A stretch of DNA of 64,000 nucleotides from Parasphingopyxis sp. CP4 (GCF_013378055.1 NZ_CP051130.1:2792001-2856000), one strand, 5' to 3'. Counted from the stretch's first letter, positions 43,302 to 52,476 are shown. Numbers and translations are program-made. The notes: generated by a model not told the origin, from the letters alone.

Positions 43302-44043
43302 CGATCTCGCGGCTTACGCTGCGCGGTGACATGCGGTTCGATTGAACCATTGCTTTGTTGAGGAAACCGGGAACCACAATCGCCTTGTTCTTGGCAAGAC
43401 CGGCAAGGCCTGCCTCGACAACGCGTTCCGGTTCGCCCGCGAATTTCTCAAACAAGGTGGTATCGGTCATGTTTGCACGATGGGCGAACTCGGTCTTTGT
43501 CGCACCGGGGCATAGTGCCGTCACCGCGATATTATGCGGCATCAACTCTTCATGCAGGGCCTCGGTAAGCGACAGGACGAACGCCTTGCTGGCATAATAG
43601 ACCGCCATACCAGGCCCCGCCTGAAACGCTGCGGTAGACGCGACATTAAGGATTGCACCGCCGCCATTGGCGATCATGCTTGGAACGACCCGGTGGCAAA
43701 GCTGTGCGACCGCAATGCTGTTCACCTGGATCATGTCGACCTGATCGCCAATCGGCAGCATATGGAAATCGCCGCGCGCGCCAAAGCCTGCATTATTGAT
43801 CAGCGTACCAATATGCGCGCCTGAATCCTCGATCGTCTGCACGATCTCATCGGCGGCGTCATAATCGCTCAGATCTTCAGTAATGACGATCGTGTCGGGA
43901 CCGAGCTCTTCGGCCAGTTTATCGAGACGATCCTTGCGCCGCGCGACGAGCGCGATCTTGTCACCACGCTTCGCGCAGGCCCTGGCAAACAATCTGCCAA
44001 GACCAGCAGAAGCGCCAGTGATCAACGTATAGGGATTGGCCAT
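43282..44043 (-). CDS. SDR family NAD(P)-dependent oxidoreductase, DltE/YqjQ-like
   Basis: A 253-residue classical SDR with TGASAGLG at 8-15, NNAGFGARG, a Ser in NVASTAAF, and YYASK as the catalytic pair. C-terminal VVPGFLNKAMVQSNRMSPRS is typical of the group often annotated as DltE-like or general short-chain dehydrogenase. The frame stays open to 44577, but that part is antisense to the cyclophilin gene, so I start at the ATG at 44043. The gene 16 bases upstream encodes the cyclophilin. Substrate unknown. Confidence 0.9.
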   Translation of the reverse strand: MANPYTLITGASAGLGRLFARACAKRGDKIALVARRKDRLDKLAEELGPDTIVITEDLSDYDAADEIVQTIEDSGAHIGTLINNAGFGARGDFHMLPIGDQVDMIQVNSIAVAQLCHRVVPSMIANGGGAILNVASTAAFQAGPGMAVYYASKAFVLSLTEALHEELMPHNIAVTALCPGATKTEFAHRANMTDTTLFEKFAGEPERVVEAGLAGLAKNKAIVVPGFLNKAMVQSNRMSPRSVSREIAKLLQQ

Positions 44044-44059
44044 ATCGACAGGCCCCCGA

Positions 44060-44506
44060 TTAGCCGACAGTCGTCGACTTGATGACGCCCGGGGTTGCCG
44101 GTGGTTCGCCTTTGGGCAGCGCATCGATATGCTCCATCCCTTCGGTAACCTGGCCCCATACGGTGTATTGGCCGTCAAGAAATTCTGCATCGTCAAAGCA
44201 GATGAAGAATTGGCTGTTCGCGCTGTTCGGGTCCTGGGCCCGCGCCATCGAGCAAGTGCCGCGCACATGCGGTTCGCTGTTGAATTCCTGTTCAAGGTTC
44301 GGCTTGTCCGATCCATGCATGCCAGTGCCCGTTGGATCGCCGCCCTGCGCCATGAAGCCGGGAATGACGCGGTGGAAGACGACACCGTCATAGAAGCCGT
44401 CCTGTGCCAGCTCGGAAATCCGGGCAACATGGTTCGGCGCCAGATCGGGGCGCAGCTTGATGACGACATCGCCGCTATCGAGCGAAATGGTAAGGGTATC
44501 GGACAT
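44060..44506 (-). CDS. Cyclophilin-type peptidyl-prolyl cis-trans isomerase
   Basis: A 148-residue single-domain cyclophilin without a signal peptide, so probably cytoplasmic (PpiB-like). The active-site stretch FHRVIPGFMAQGGDPTGTG includes the catalytic Arg, and ANSQFFICFDDAEFLDGQYTVWG is the second signature. The insert MHGSDKPNLEQEFNSEPHVR is common in alphaproteobacterial forms. AGGAG lies before the ATG. It probably forms an operon with the SDR gene downstream. Confidence 0.94.
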   Translation of the reverse strand: MSDTLTISLDSGDVVIKLRPDLAPNHVARISELAQDGFYDGVVFHRVIPGFMAQGGDPTGTGMHGSDKPNLEQEFNSEPHVRGTCSMARAQDPNSANSQFFICFDDAEFLDGQYTVWGQVTEGMEHIDALPKGEPPATPGVIKSTTVG

Positions 44507-44545
44507 GGATCGAATCTCCTGAAATGGTCGGTGTTGCGAGTGTCC

Positions 44546-45571
44546 CTAGGCAGCCGCGGCGCGCTGCGCCAGTCCATATTCTTCGGCTACCAGGGCATAG
44601 CTGTGTTTGCGAGCGGCATGGTCGCCCATGATATTGACGAGCATCATCTCGTCTGCGCCATATTCGGCTGCAACATCATCGAGTTGCTGATGGACTTCGC
44701 CGGCCGTGCCAAGGACGATCCGACGACGGCGGTTGGCCAGCGCATCGGGGTTTTTCTCCAACCAATCCTCGGCGGTATCAATCGAGGGCACGGGAATCAG
44801 CACATTGCGCTGGAGCAGAGCACCGAGCATCGCTGCGGGCTTGGCGAGCCGTTCCGCTTGTTCGCGTGCATCGGCAGCAATCACCCAGCTGGCGACCATG
44901 ACATGCGGCTCCGCCAATCGGATAGAGGGCTTGAACCGGGCGCGATACTCGGCCGTCATGGCAGCACCGTCGCGATTGATGAAATCGGCAAAACAGTAGG
45001 GCAGGCCCGCTTCGGCGGCCCATAATGCGCTGTCCATGGATGATCCGAGCATCCAGGTTTCGGGCGTGCCGCCACCGGCCGGCAATGTGTCGGTCAGCGG
45101 GAAGAAGGGATGATCTTCGGGCAGGGTGCCATCGAAATAGGCCAAGAGCTCGGCCAGATTATTGGGGAAGTCGTCATGCGGCATGCGGCGGCTGCGATCG
45201 CGCTGCAAGGCGAGCATGATCCGCCCATCTCCACCGGGCGCTCGGCCCAGGCCCAGATCAATCCGCTCGGGTGCAAGGGCGCTTAGTAGGGCGAAAGTCT
45301 CGGCCACTTTGAACGGTGAATAGTGCGGCAGCATGATCCCGCCCGATCCAACGCGGATCCGTTTCGTCGCCAAGGCGATCGGGCCTATCAATGCTTCGGG
45401 CGCAGCACCGGCCAATGCCGGGCTCGCATGATGTTCGGCAACCCAATAACGATCATAGCCGAGCGCATCTCCATGACGCGCGAGGTCGAGTGTATCGGCG
45501 AGCGCATCAGCGGCGCTTCGACCTTCGGCAATGGGCGATTGGTCGAGTATCGAAAGGCGGTAATCTGGCAT
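44546..45571 (-). CDS. LLM class flavin-dependent oxidoreductase
   Basis: A 341-residue luciferase-like monooxygenase-fold protein. It begins YRLSILDQSPIAEGRSAADA and has RYWVAEHHASPALAG, RIRVGSGGIMLPHYSPFKVAE and RIDLGLGRAPGGDG. This set is that of the YhbW-like group often labelled alkane monooxygenase-like, although its real substrates are mostly unknown. FMN is the likely cofactor. I start at the ATG at 45571; a GTG/ATG a few codons earlier is possible. No ribosome site is obvious. Confidence 0.88.
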   Translation of the reverse strand: MPDYRLSILDQSPIAEGRSAADALADTLDLARHGDALGYDRYWVAEHHASPALAGAAPEALIGPIALATKRIRVGSGGIMLPHYSPFKVAETFALLSALAPERIDLGLGRAPGGDGRIMLALQRDRSRRMPHDDFPNNLAELLAYFDGTLPEDHPFFPLTDTLPAGGGTPETWMLGSSMDSALWAAEAGLPYCFADFINRDGAAMTAEYRARFKPSIRLAEPHVMVASWVIAADAREQAERLAKPAAMLGALLQRNVLIPVPSIDTAEDWLEKNPDALANRRRRIVLGTAGEVHQQLDDVAAEYGADEMMLVNIMGDHAARKHSYALVAEEYGLAQRAAAA

Positions 45572-45684
45572 GCAGCGCATAGTAGCTGATCGGTCCGATG
45601 AGGGAAGGGCTGAGAAGAAAGGCTGACAAGCCGCCCGCTTTCGGTCTAAGTCGCTGCCGGGCATTGCATTAGGGAGGGCGCCAC

Positions 45685-47094
45685 ATGAGTGATATTGTCG
45701 CTGACACTCCCGATACCGATACCACCGAGACCGAGTTCGATACGGACGATCGGTTGAAGCCTGAATTCATCAAATCGGTCATCGATTCCGTCGAAGCGGG
45801 CGATGACGAGGCTGCCCGCGAGCTGGCCGCTCGCCTACACCCTGCTGATATTGCTGATCTTTTCGAGCAGGTCGGCCGCGATCAGCGCGCGATCCTGGCC
45901 GCCGCCTTGTCCGAGATGCTCGACGGCGAAGTCCTCGCCGAGATGAACGATTTCGTTCGCGAAGCCCTGGTCGATGAGCTCGACAATGAACAGGTCGCCG
46001 ATCTCGCCGGCAATCTCGAAACCGATGATGCGGTTGCGATTATCGAGGATATGGAGGCTGGCGATCAGCGCGAAGTGCTCGATGCGCTCGAACCCGATGA
46101 TCGCGCGGCGATTGAAGAGGCGCTTACCTATCCGGAAGAATCCGCCGGTCGCGTCATGCAGCGCGAGCTGGTTGCCGTGTACGAGAATATGACGGTCGGT
46201 GATGTGATCGATTTCCTCCGTGCGAACCAGGAAGACACGATGGATTTCTGGGAAATCTTCGTTGTCGATACGGCGCACCACCCGGTTGGCACCTGTGCGT
46301 TGAGCTGGATCCTGCGCACGCCGCGGCATTTCGCAATCTCCGATGTGATGAAGCGCGAGCAGACGTTGATCCCGGTGGACATGGACCAGGAAGAGGTGGC
46401 GCTCCGCTTCCAAAAATATGGCCTGATCTCTGCGGCTGTCGTGGACGATGCTGGCCGCTTGGTCGGAATGATCACGGTTGATGATATTGTCGACATCATC
46501 TCCGAAGAGGCTGGTGAGGATATCCTCCGGCTGTCGGGCGCTGGCGAAGGCGATATCAACCAGCCCGTCGGCGAAGCCTATAGTGGCCGCGTCCGATGGC
46601 TGATCGCCAATCTGGGTACGGCGCTTGTCGCGAGCATCGTCATTTCCTTCTTTGGCGCGGCGATCGAGGAGATGGTCGCGCTCGCCATCCTGATGCCGAT
46701 TGTCGCCTCGATTGGCGGCAATGCCGGGACGCAGACCATGGCGGTTGCCGTGCGTGCGCTGGCGATCAACGAGCTGACGCGCGCCAATACCTGGCGCACT
46801 ATTCGGCAGGAGCTGGCGGTTGCGATTCTCAACGGGGCGACGATTGCCGTGTTGATTGGCCTCGGCGCGGCATTGGTGTTTTCGAATTGGCCGCTGGGCG
46901 GCGTTATTGCCGCGGCAATGCTCGTGAATATCGTGATCGCGGGCCTTGCCGGTGTGATGGTGCCGGTTGTGCTCGATCGGCTGAAACAGGATCCTGCGGT
47001 TGCGTCTTCGGTCTTTGTGACGATGATTACCGACTCAATCGGTTTTCTCGCTTTTCTGGGCTTTGCAGTCGCTTCGGGCCTGGTCGGCCAATAG
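45685..47094 (+). CDS. mgtE: Magnesium transporter MgtE
   Basis: A 469-residue Mg2+ channel. The acidic MgtE_N domain (about 30-140, LHPADIADLFEQVGRDQRA) precedes a pair of CBS domains (about 150-270, MITVDDIVDIISEEA at the end). Five membrane segments follow from about 300, with ALAILMPIVASIGGNAGTQT carrying the pore motif. Cytoplasmic Mg2+ binding to the N and CBS domains closes the channel in this family. AGGGAGG is upstream of the ATG. The first 25 residues are rich in Asp and Thr. Confidence 0.95.
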   Translation: MSDIVADTPDTDTTETEFDTDDRLKPEFIKSVIDSVEAGDDEAARELAARLHPADIADLFEQVGRDQRAILAAALSEMLDGEVLAEMNDFVREALVDELDNEQVADLAGNLETDDAVAIIEDMEAGDQREVLDALEPDDRAAIEEALTYPEESAGRVMQRELVAVYENMTVGDVIDFLRANQEDTMDFWEIFVVDTAHHPVGTCALSWILRTPRHFAISDVMKREQTLIPVDMDQEEVALRFQKYGLISAAVVDDAGRLVGMITVDDIVDIISEEAGEDILRLSGAGEGDINQPVGEAYSGRVRWLIANLGTALVASIVISFFGAAIEEMVALAILMPIVASIGGNAGTQTMAVAVRALAINELTRANTWRTIRQELAVAILNGATIAVLIGLGAALVFSNWPLGGVIAAAMLVNIVIAGLAGVMVPVVLDRLKQDPAVASSVFVTMITDSIGFLAFLGFAVASGLVGQ

Positions 47095-47150
47095 CATCCC
47101 TCGCGTCCCGAACGCTTGATACCCGGCAATCCCTCGCCCAAATGAACGCC

Positions 47151-47555
47151 ATGGCTGCGCTGCACATCACAAAACCGGCTGTCGGCTGCGATTCCATCCA
47201 GCGTATTCGCGAGCGCCAGGCACCGCGTGTATCCGGTGGCGAGGTAACGATCACCACCCGATATCGTCCGACGCGGCACGAAGAACTGATCGGCGGTTCT
47301 ATATTCTGGATTATCAAGCACCGCCTGGTCGTGCGGCAGCGTATCCTCGGATTTGTCGAGAGCGATGATGGCCGCTGGAACATTCGCCTCGATCCGAAAC
47401 TGATCCCGGTGCGCGCGCGTCCGAAACGCGCGCATCAGGGTTGGCGCTATCTCAAAGGCACGGATGCACCAGCCGATTTTGACGGGGATGAAGACGGGAT
47501 TGCCGAAATGCCGCCCAAAATGTTGAACGATCTCGCGCGGCTCGGGCTTATCTGA
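47151..47555 (+). CDS. DUF1489 family protein
   Basis: A 134-residue protein, basic and Trp-rich, that matches the alphaproteobacterial DUF1489 family: AALHITKPAVGCDSIQ at the start, TRYRPTRHEELIGGSIFWIIKH, and VRARPKRAHQGWRYL. Its function is unknown. I place the start at the ATG at 47151 because the family opens M-x-LHxxK; an ATG at 47142 is also in frame. It lies 56 bases after mgtE and converges with the DUF2807 gene. Confidence 0.85.
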   Translation: MAALHITKPAVGCDSIQRIRERQAPRVSGGEVTITTRYRPTRHEELIGGSIFWIIKHRLVVRQRILGFVESDDGRWNIRLDPKLIPVRARPKRAHQGWRYLKGTDAPADFDGDEDGIAEMPPKMLNDLARLGLI

Positions 47556-47558
47556 GCG

Positions 47559-48275
47559 CTATCGCCGGCCGAGAAAGCCGCCACAGGTGACCTGGCCGGA
47601 TCCGACACTGCGGTCGGTGCAGGCCGCATCGCCCAATATCGTAACGATGCCATTGCCGACAGCGATCACCTCGGCTTCGCGATCGGCGGAGATTTCGATG
47701 CTGCCCGGGCCGTTGAGATTGACCGTGAGATCGTCGACCGTGAGGTTTGCCGCCGACAACGTGCCCGGACCTTCGACCGTCACGCGCCCGGTTTCCGCCT
47801 GGCCGCCAATCTCCATCACACCCGCACCGGTAACTGCCAGCGCCAAATTGTCGCTCTCGACCTGATTGACCGCAAGCCGCCCATTGCCGCCGAGGCTGAT
47901 TGTCAGGCGACCGCCGCGCATCCGATCAATCTCGAGATCGCCGGTGCCGATCACCGTCGCCTGTTCAAGCTGGTGGGTGGTCAAATAGAGGATCGCAGAT
48001 TGATTTTCACGTTCGCCGGGATAACCACCCCAGCTGTTTGATACATTGCGCCGCACCCGGAGTGTATTGCCGACGACCTGGACGGCGATCTCGTCAATCG
48101 CCCGCTGATCGCCCTCTGCGCGTGCTGACGAGCCCCTGCCGGTGGTCACGCGGACGACAAAAGGCCCATGGACCTGGATCCGCTCGAAACTGGTGACCGA
48201 ATAGCCGCGCTGGGCCGCGGCCGCGGGTACCGCCAGCGCGAGCGCAAGCATTGCGGCGGTGATCCGAGCCATCAT
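47559..48275 (-). CDS. DUF2807 (putative auto-transporter adhesin head GIN domain) exported protein
   Basis: A 238-residue protein with a signal peptide (1-20, VPAAAAQ). The mature part consists of repeated short beta strands with the spacing of the DUF2807/GIN right-handed helix fold (FERIQVHGPFVVRVTTG, then GTGDLEIDRM, GAGVMEIGGQ, GPGTLSAANL, GPGSIEISADR). It would be periplasmic or surface exposed. The start overlaps the methyltransferase stop as ATGA (48272-48275), so the genes are co-translated. Confidence 0.85.
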   Translation of the reverse strand: MMARITAAMLALALAVPAAAAQRGYSVTSFERIQVHGPFVVRVTTGRGSSARAEGDQRAIDEIAVQVVGNTLRVRRNVSNSWGGYPGERENQSAILYLTTHQLEQATVIGTGDLEIDRMRGGRLTISLGGNGRLAVNQVESDNLALAVTGAGVMEIGGQAETGRVTVEGPGTLSAANLTVDDLTVNLNGPGSIEISADREAEVIAVGNGIVTILGDAACTDRSVGSGQVTCGGFLGRR

Positions 48276-48892
48276 AGTCGCGCTTCTCCCCATTCGACCC
48301 AACCGGCCCATCGCGGCGTTTTCCGCATATAGCCTTGTTCTTGCTGAGCGATCCTGAATCCAGCCTGAGCGACCGCCGCTGTCACCGGGCGGGTTAGATG
48401 GCAGCCACCACCGATCCGCTTCCAGACGGGTTCAATGCGCCGTTGCCATTTTGCTACGTCGATGTCCGGCGCTGCGCCATGTTCGCAGAACAGCAATTGA
48501 CCGTCTGGCTTCAGAACACGCCGGGCTTCGACCAGCGATTGCGCTTGATCCTGGACCGAGCAGAGGGTGAAGGTGGCGAGTACGGTGTCAAAACTCTCAT
48601 CCGCAAAGGGTAGGTTTTCGGCCACGCCCTCCTTGATATCGAAGTCTATGCCCTCGGCCTTTGCCGCATCGCGCGCGCGGTCAAGCAATCCAGGCGAGGG
48701 GTCAACGCCGTCAACGCTGGTCACGCGGGAGCCGTCATAGAGCGCAAAATTTGCGCCGCCACCGGCGCCGAGCTCGAGCACTTTGCCGTGTGCGCGGGGC
48801 ACGACTTTCGCGCGTCTCTTCATGATTGGCGGCTGCGTGCAGCAAAAACCGATGAGGCGTGGCACGACATATCGATCCCAAAGTCCTGGCAT
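48272..48892 (-). CDS. Class I SAM-dependent methyltransferase (METTL7/UbiE-like)
   Basis: A 206-residue methyltransferase. The N-terminal YVVPRLIGFCCTQPPIMKRR resembles the lipid-droplet-associated METTL7 type. Motif I is VLELGAGGGANFALY, and SFDTVLATFTLCSVQD then EARRVLKPDGQLLFCEHG follow. It is divergent from an ArsR regulator, with a cluster of TTAAG half-sites in the promoter space. The acceptor is unknown. Confidence 0.86.
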   Translation of the reverse strand: MPGLWDRYVVPRLIGFCCTQPPIMKRRAKVVPRAHGKVLELGAGGGANFALYDGSRVTSVDGVDPSPGLLDRARDAAKAEGIDFDIKEGVAENLPFADESFDTVLATFTLCSVQDQAQSLVEARRVLKPDGQLLFCEHGAAPDIDVAKWQRRIEPVWKRIGGGCHLTRPVTAAVAQAGFRIAQQEQGYMRKTPRWAGWVEWGEARL

Positions 48893-48939
48893 ACGCAGGA
48901 TCGTGCCATGCGCGCGGCATCATGCCCAGTGCTAAATAT

Positions 48940-48972
48940 TTAAGTATTGACTTAATTAAGACATTGCTTAAG
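48940..48972. promoter_or_regulatory. TTAAG half-site cluster between methyltransferase and ArsR genes
   Basis: TTAAGT-ATTG-ACTTAA (48940-48955) is a perfect inverted repeat, CTTAATTAAG (48951-48960) overlaps it, and CTTAAG follows at 48967-48972. TTGACT at 48947-48952 may be the -35 box of the ArsR gene. This is the type of AT-rich dyad that ArsR proteins bind. Confidence 0.55.
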
Positions 48973-48975
48973 TAA

Positions 48976-49293
48976 ATGCGCATGGATGAATTTGCAGCCC
49001 TGAGTGATTCGACCCGGCGCGAGATCGTGACTCTGCTCGCCGAAGCAGACCGGCGCGCGGGCGACATTGCCGCCCAGTTCGATGTTAGTCCGCCGGCCGT
49101 GTCCCAACATCTCAAGGTGTTGCGAAACGCGAAGCTGGTGAAAGTTGAGCGACGCGGGCGTGAGCGGATTTACAGCCTGGACTTGGAGGGCCTCGCCGCA
49201 ATGGAGGCCTGGGTCGAGCGGACCCGCACTAAATGGAACAGCCGCCTGGATCGCCTGGCTGCGCTGCTGGAGGAGGAAGATCGCGATGCGTGA
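48976..49293 (+). CDS. ArsR family transcriptional regulator
   Basis: A 105-residue winged helix protein: DEFAALSDSTRREIVTLLAE, then DIAAQFDVSPPAVSQHLKVL (recognition helix) and RRGRERIYSLDLEGL (wing). It lacks the CxC metal site of ArsR/SmtB sensors, so it belongs to the metal-free group often paired with SRPBCC genes. No ribosome-binding site precedes ATG 48976 or ATG 48982; the promoter lies so close that the mRNA may be leaderless, starting near 48982. The stop overlaps the SRPBCC gene by 8 bases. Confidence 0.9.
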   Translation: MRMDEFAALSDSTRREIVTLLAEADRRAGDIAAQFDVSPPAVSQHLKVLRNAKLVKVERRGRERIYSLDLEGLAAMEAWVERTRTKWNSRLDRLAALLEEEDRDA

Positions 49294-49816
49294 AGACTAT
49301 GGAACGCAGCTGGAGGATGGCTCGCTGCGCTTTGTGCGCGATCTGCCCGGGCCAATTGAACGGGTGTGGGACTATCTGGTCGATCCGGAGAAGCGCGCAT
49401 TATGGTTTTGCGACGGAACGGCGGGCGCTAAAGCCGGCGACCCCTTTGTCATGCGTTTCAATCATGATGACATTTCGCCTGAGAAGCTCCCGGAGCGCCA
49501 TGCGGGAATGCAAGGCGGCGTCGAGATGGGTGGGACGGTCGTCGAAATTCGCCCACCTGAGCTGTTCATTATGAGCTGGGACGGTGACAATGAAGAATGC
49601 CGATTTGAGCTGACGTCAAATGGCGACCGCGTGCAATTGGTGCTGATCCAAGCCCCGTCACGCGATCATGCGGATCTTATCGACATGGCCTGTGGCTGGC
49701 ACGCGCATGTCGGAATCCTGATCGACCGCCTGTCCGGCGATGAAATCCGCGGATTCTGGACCGAACATGACGGGGTCGAAGACTATTATCGTCGGCTGAT
49801 AAAGCCGATCGATTGA
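49286..49816 (+). CDS. SRPBCC (AHSA1-like) domain protein
   Basis: A 176-residue protein of the START/Bet v 1 superfamily: LRFVRDLPGPIERVWDYLVD then PEKRALWFCDGTAGAKAGDP and the closing GWHAHVGILIDRLSG. These proteins bind hydrophobic ligands in a deep cavity. The pair with a metal-free ArsR regulator, overlapped by ATGCGTGA, is common in proteobacteria. AGGAGGAAGA gives a strong ribosome site before ATG 49286. Ligand unknown. Confidence 0.9.
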   Translation: MREDYGTQLEDGSLRFVRDLPGPIERVWDYLVDPEKRALWFCDGTAGAKAGDPFVMRFNHDDISPEKLPERHAGMQGGVEMGGTVVEIRPPELFIMSWDGDNEECRFELTSNGDRVQLVLIQAPSRDHADLIDMACGWHAHVGILIDRLSGDEIRGFWTEHDGVEDYYRRLIKPID

Positions 49817-49817
49817 G

Positions 49818-50012
49818 CTATTCCTGGTTTTTCTGCCATTCCTGCACGGCCTTGAAATAGGGCATGCCGCCGAGCGCGGCGCCAAGGCCGATAATACCGC
49901 CGCCGATTGCGCCGCCGACGCCCAATATACCGTAGCTAACAACCGCGCCGACCACAGCGCCGGCGATGATCATTCCCAGCTGTGAACCCGTTGGTTTTGG
50001 CCTGTCTGCCAT
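49818..50012 (-). CDS. Small glycine-rich membrane protein
   Basis: A 64-residue protein with a Gly/Ala-rich hydrophobic stretch from about 13 to 43 (MIIAGAVVGAVVSYGILGV and GGAIGGGIIGLGAAL). It could span the membrane as a glycine-zipper hairpin. GGGGAGAG lies 8 bases before the ATG at 50012, which favours that start over the ATG at 50030. I do not recognise a function. Confidence 0.6.
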   Translation of the reverse strand: MADRPKPTGSQLGMIIAGAVVGAVVSYGILGVGGAIGGGIIGLGAALGGMPYFKAVQEWQKNQE

Positions 50013-50206
50013 GTCTCGTTCTCTCCCCATTAGATCCAGGCCAGTGTGCGGTAGGTCGGGATATGATGCAAGGTTACGGTCATGTAGGTGCCATTCATAC
50101 GCTGTCAGTCATGACGCCGCCGGGTCGCTGTCTTATCGGCGCTTGCCAAGCCGTTCCGCATTGGACATGAACGCGCGGCATTGGTGCCAAAAGACGGAGA
50201 GGCGCA

Positions 50207-51139
50207 GTGGACAAGCTGATTCTGTTGCTCGATCGGACCGCCGTCCTGTTTATCGGCGTTGCCGTTGGCGCGGTCATAGGGCTCGCTTTTCTGGGCGGCG
50301 GCGATAGCGGAGAAGCGGTGGCGAGCGCGCCCGCACCAGTTGTGGCGGCTGCTGAAACCGACATATCTGAAGCTGCCCCGATGGAATGCGCGGCCCAGTT
50401 CAATCGCAGCCTGACCAATGCGCTGGCAGAGGGCGATCCCGTGCATATCGGTGTGTTCGGAGACAGTTTTGGTGATGGGCTATGGGCGGCTCTATATCGC
50501 GGCTTTCGCGGCGAGGACGATTTCGTTGTCCACCAGTATGCCCGGCAATCTACCGGCTTTACACGCTATCGGAGCCTCAATATTTTTGACGATATGGCCG
50601 AGCGACTTGACGAGCAGCAGATCGATATCGCGGTCCTTTCCTTTGGCGCCAATGATACCCAAGGCATCTATACAGACGGCGCTGGCGCAGCGTTTATGAG
50701 CGAAGACTGGCAGAATATTGTCGGCGAGCGCATCGATGCCATCGTCCAGCTGCTCCGTGATCGCGGTTCGATTGTGTATTGGATGGGTATGCCAAAGATG
50801 CGGCGCGAGGCGTTTGATTCGCAGATTCAGCAGCAAAATGCATTTTACGCCGCACGCATGCGGCAACTCGGCGTGCCCTTTATCGACACGGTCTCGCTCA
50901 CCGTCGATGAAGATGGCCAATATGCAGCCTATCTTCCTCATCCTGAATCCGGCGAGCGAACACTCGCGCGCGCCAATGATGGTATTCACATGACGGGGCA
51001 GGGCTATGGTTTCCTGACGCGCGATCTCGAGCAACGCATCCGCGGCTATGTGGATAGCGCCCGGGCTGAGGCCATGCGCGAGAGCGAACGCCGTAGCGCC
51101 GGCAATGAGAGCGCGACCGCAGGACAAGCCGAAGGATGA
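50207..51139 (+). CDS. DUF459/SGNH-fold membrane-anchored protein
   Basis: A 310-residue protein with one N-terminal membrane segment (about 8-30) and an SGNH-type domain outside the cytoplasm. Block I is HIGVFGDSFGDGLW (Ser nucleophile), block III lies in VLSFGANDTQG, and the final block reads RANDGIHMTGQGYGFL with the Asp-His pair. DUF459 proteins are often encoded with MBOAT acyltransferases and act as acetyltransferases or esterases on surface sugars. The start is GTG at 50207 with GGAGAGG upstream. The stop overlaps the next gene start as ATGA. The C-terminus (about 285-310) is polar and low complexity. Confidence 0.85.
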   Translation: MDKLILLLDRTAVLFIGVAVGAVIGLAFLGGGDSGEAVASAPAPVVAAAETDISEAAPMECAAQFNRSLTNALAEGDPVHIGVFGDSFGDGLWAALYRGFRGEDDFVVHQYARQSTGFTRYRSLNIFDDMAERLDEQQIDIAVLSFGANDTQGIYTDGAGAAFMSEDWQNIVGERIDAIVQLLRDRGSIVYWMGMPKMRREAFDSQIQQQNAFYAARMRQLGVPFIDTVSLTVDEDGQYAAYLPHPESGERTLARANDGIHMTGQGYGFLTRDLEQRIRGYVDSARAEAMRESERRSAGNESATAGQAEG

Positions 51140-52389
51140 CCTCGGCAATCTTTCTGGCGGCGTTGGCCGCTACGCAATCCGCACCGGGGACGTGCACTGA
51201 AACGCTCTGCTACGCGGAAAATCTGGCACCCTTTTTTGCACAACTCGCCGAGAGTGATCGCGATAGCGGCGATCCGATCCATATCGTCCAGATTGGCGAC
51301 AGCCATACAGCGGGCGATAATATCACCAATGGCTGGCGCGAAGAATTGCGCCGGCGATATGGCCATGGTGGCCGCGGTGTTCTCGCCGCGGGCCGGCCCT
51401 ATGGCGGCTATCTGACCTGGGGCGTTACCGCGTCCCAGACCAGCGGTTGGGAAGTGAATTCAATATTCGGGCGCGGTTACGCCAATTACGGCCGTCCGCT
51501 CGGCATGTCCGGATTCAGCCAGACAGCACGGGCCGAAGGGGAAATGCTTGGGATTACCGCCGACACGCCCGATCAGAGTTTCGACCGGATTATCCTATGC
51601 GCAATCAGCGAGCCAGGCGCTGGAACCCTGGTAATGCGGCTGGGCTTTGAAACGGAGCGGTTCGAGCTTGACGGCCCGGAGCGCCGGACCGTGTGCCGGA
51701 CAATGGATAGTGAATATCCGCAGCTCGGCGCCTCGGTAACGACGGCAGATGATCGGGTTGTAACCGTGACCTCCTTTGCCACGATGATGCAGGAAGGGGG
51801 CGTCACGCTCTCCAATCTCGGGGTGAGCGGATCGCAACTCGTCCATATCGGGCGCGCGACAGATGAAACCGTGGCGGCCGAGCTGGCGGTCTATGATCCC
51901 GATTTGATCGTCATTGCCTTTGGCACGAATGAAGGATTTTCACAGCAGCTGTCTGCACGGGAATTTGAGGGCGATTTGCGCGTGCAGGTGAACAGGCTGC
52001 GCAGACTGGCAGGCCGCGATGTCCCGATCCTGCTGATCGGCGCTCCGGACGCCAATACGCGAAATCGTGGACTTGCTGACAATGCTGGGCCGCCAGTGCC
52101 CTGCGCCGACCCGGCCGGGGTCAATAGCGGCGGACGGCCCTGGTATACGCCGACGTTGCTCGCTGAGCTGCGGGGCCGGCAGCGCCGGGTTGCCCGCGAT
52201 ATGGGCTTGGCTTTCTGGGACTGGAATGCGGCCATGGGCGGGCGGTGCGGTGCGCATCGCTGGCGCAATCGGGATCCGGCTCTGATGCGCGGTGATCATG
52301 TTCATTTCAACCAGACCGGCGGCGCGCGGATCGGGCAGATGCTGTTCGCCGATCTGGAACGCGCGGCCACCGCGGTCAACGATCGTTAG
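51136..52389 (+). CDS. Exported SGNH/GDSL hydrolase family protein
   Basis: A 417-residue protein with a weak signal peptide (1-15, AALAATQSA). Block I is VQIGDSHTAGDN (Ser near 55), block III lies in VIAFGTNEGFSQ, and the C-terminal DHVHFNQTGGARIGQ supplies Asp and His. A GDSH in place of GDSL is typical of the O-acetyltransferase/esterase group acting on peptidoglycan or polysaccharides. Six or more cysteines hint at disulphides. It overlaps the previous SGNH gene by ATGA and precedes the MBOAT gene by 87 bases. Confidence 0.86.
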   Translation: MTSAIFLAALAATQSAPGTCTETLCYAENLAPFFAQLAESDRDSGDPIHIVQIGDSHTAGDNITNGWREELRRRYGHGGRGVLAAGRPYGGYLTWGVTASQTSGWEVNSIFGRGYANYGRPLGMSGFSQTARAEGEMLGITADTPDQSFDRIILCAISEPGAGTLVMRLGFETERFELDGPERRTVCRTMDSEYPQLGASVTTADDRVVTVTSFATMMQEGGVTLSNLGVSGSQLVHIGRATDETVAAELAVYDPDLIVIAFGTNEGFSQQLSAREFEGDLRVQVNRLRRLAGRDVPILLIGAPDANTRNRGLADNAGPPVPCADPAGVNSGGRPWYTPTLLAELRGRQRRVARDMGLAFWDWNAAMGGRCGAHRWRNRDPALMRGDHVHFNQTGGARIGQMLFADLERAATAVNDR

Positions 52390-52476
52390 CAGGGGATAAT
52401 GGTGCAGTTGCGGGGCATGCGTCAGCGCACAGATCGATTGGTTGTAGAACCCTGCTGGACGGCGGGTCTGCGCTAG

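Noticed and set aside
44044-44577. N-terminal extension of the minus-strand SDR through the cyclophilin locus
   Set aside because: It overlaps the well-supported cyclophilin gene on the same strand in another frame, and the SDR fold begins normally at 44043.
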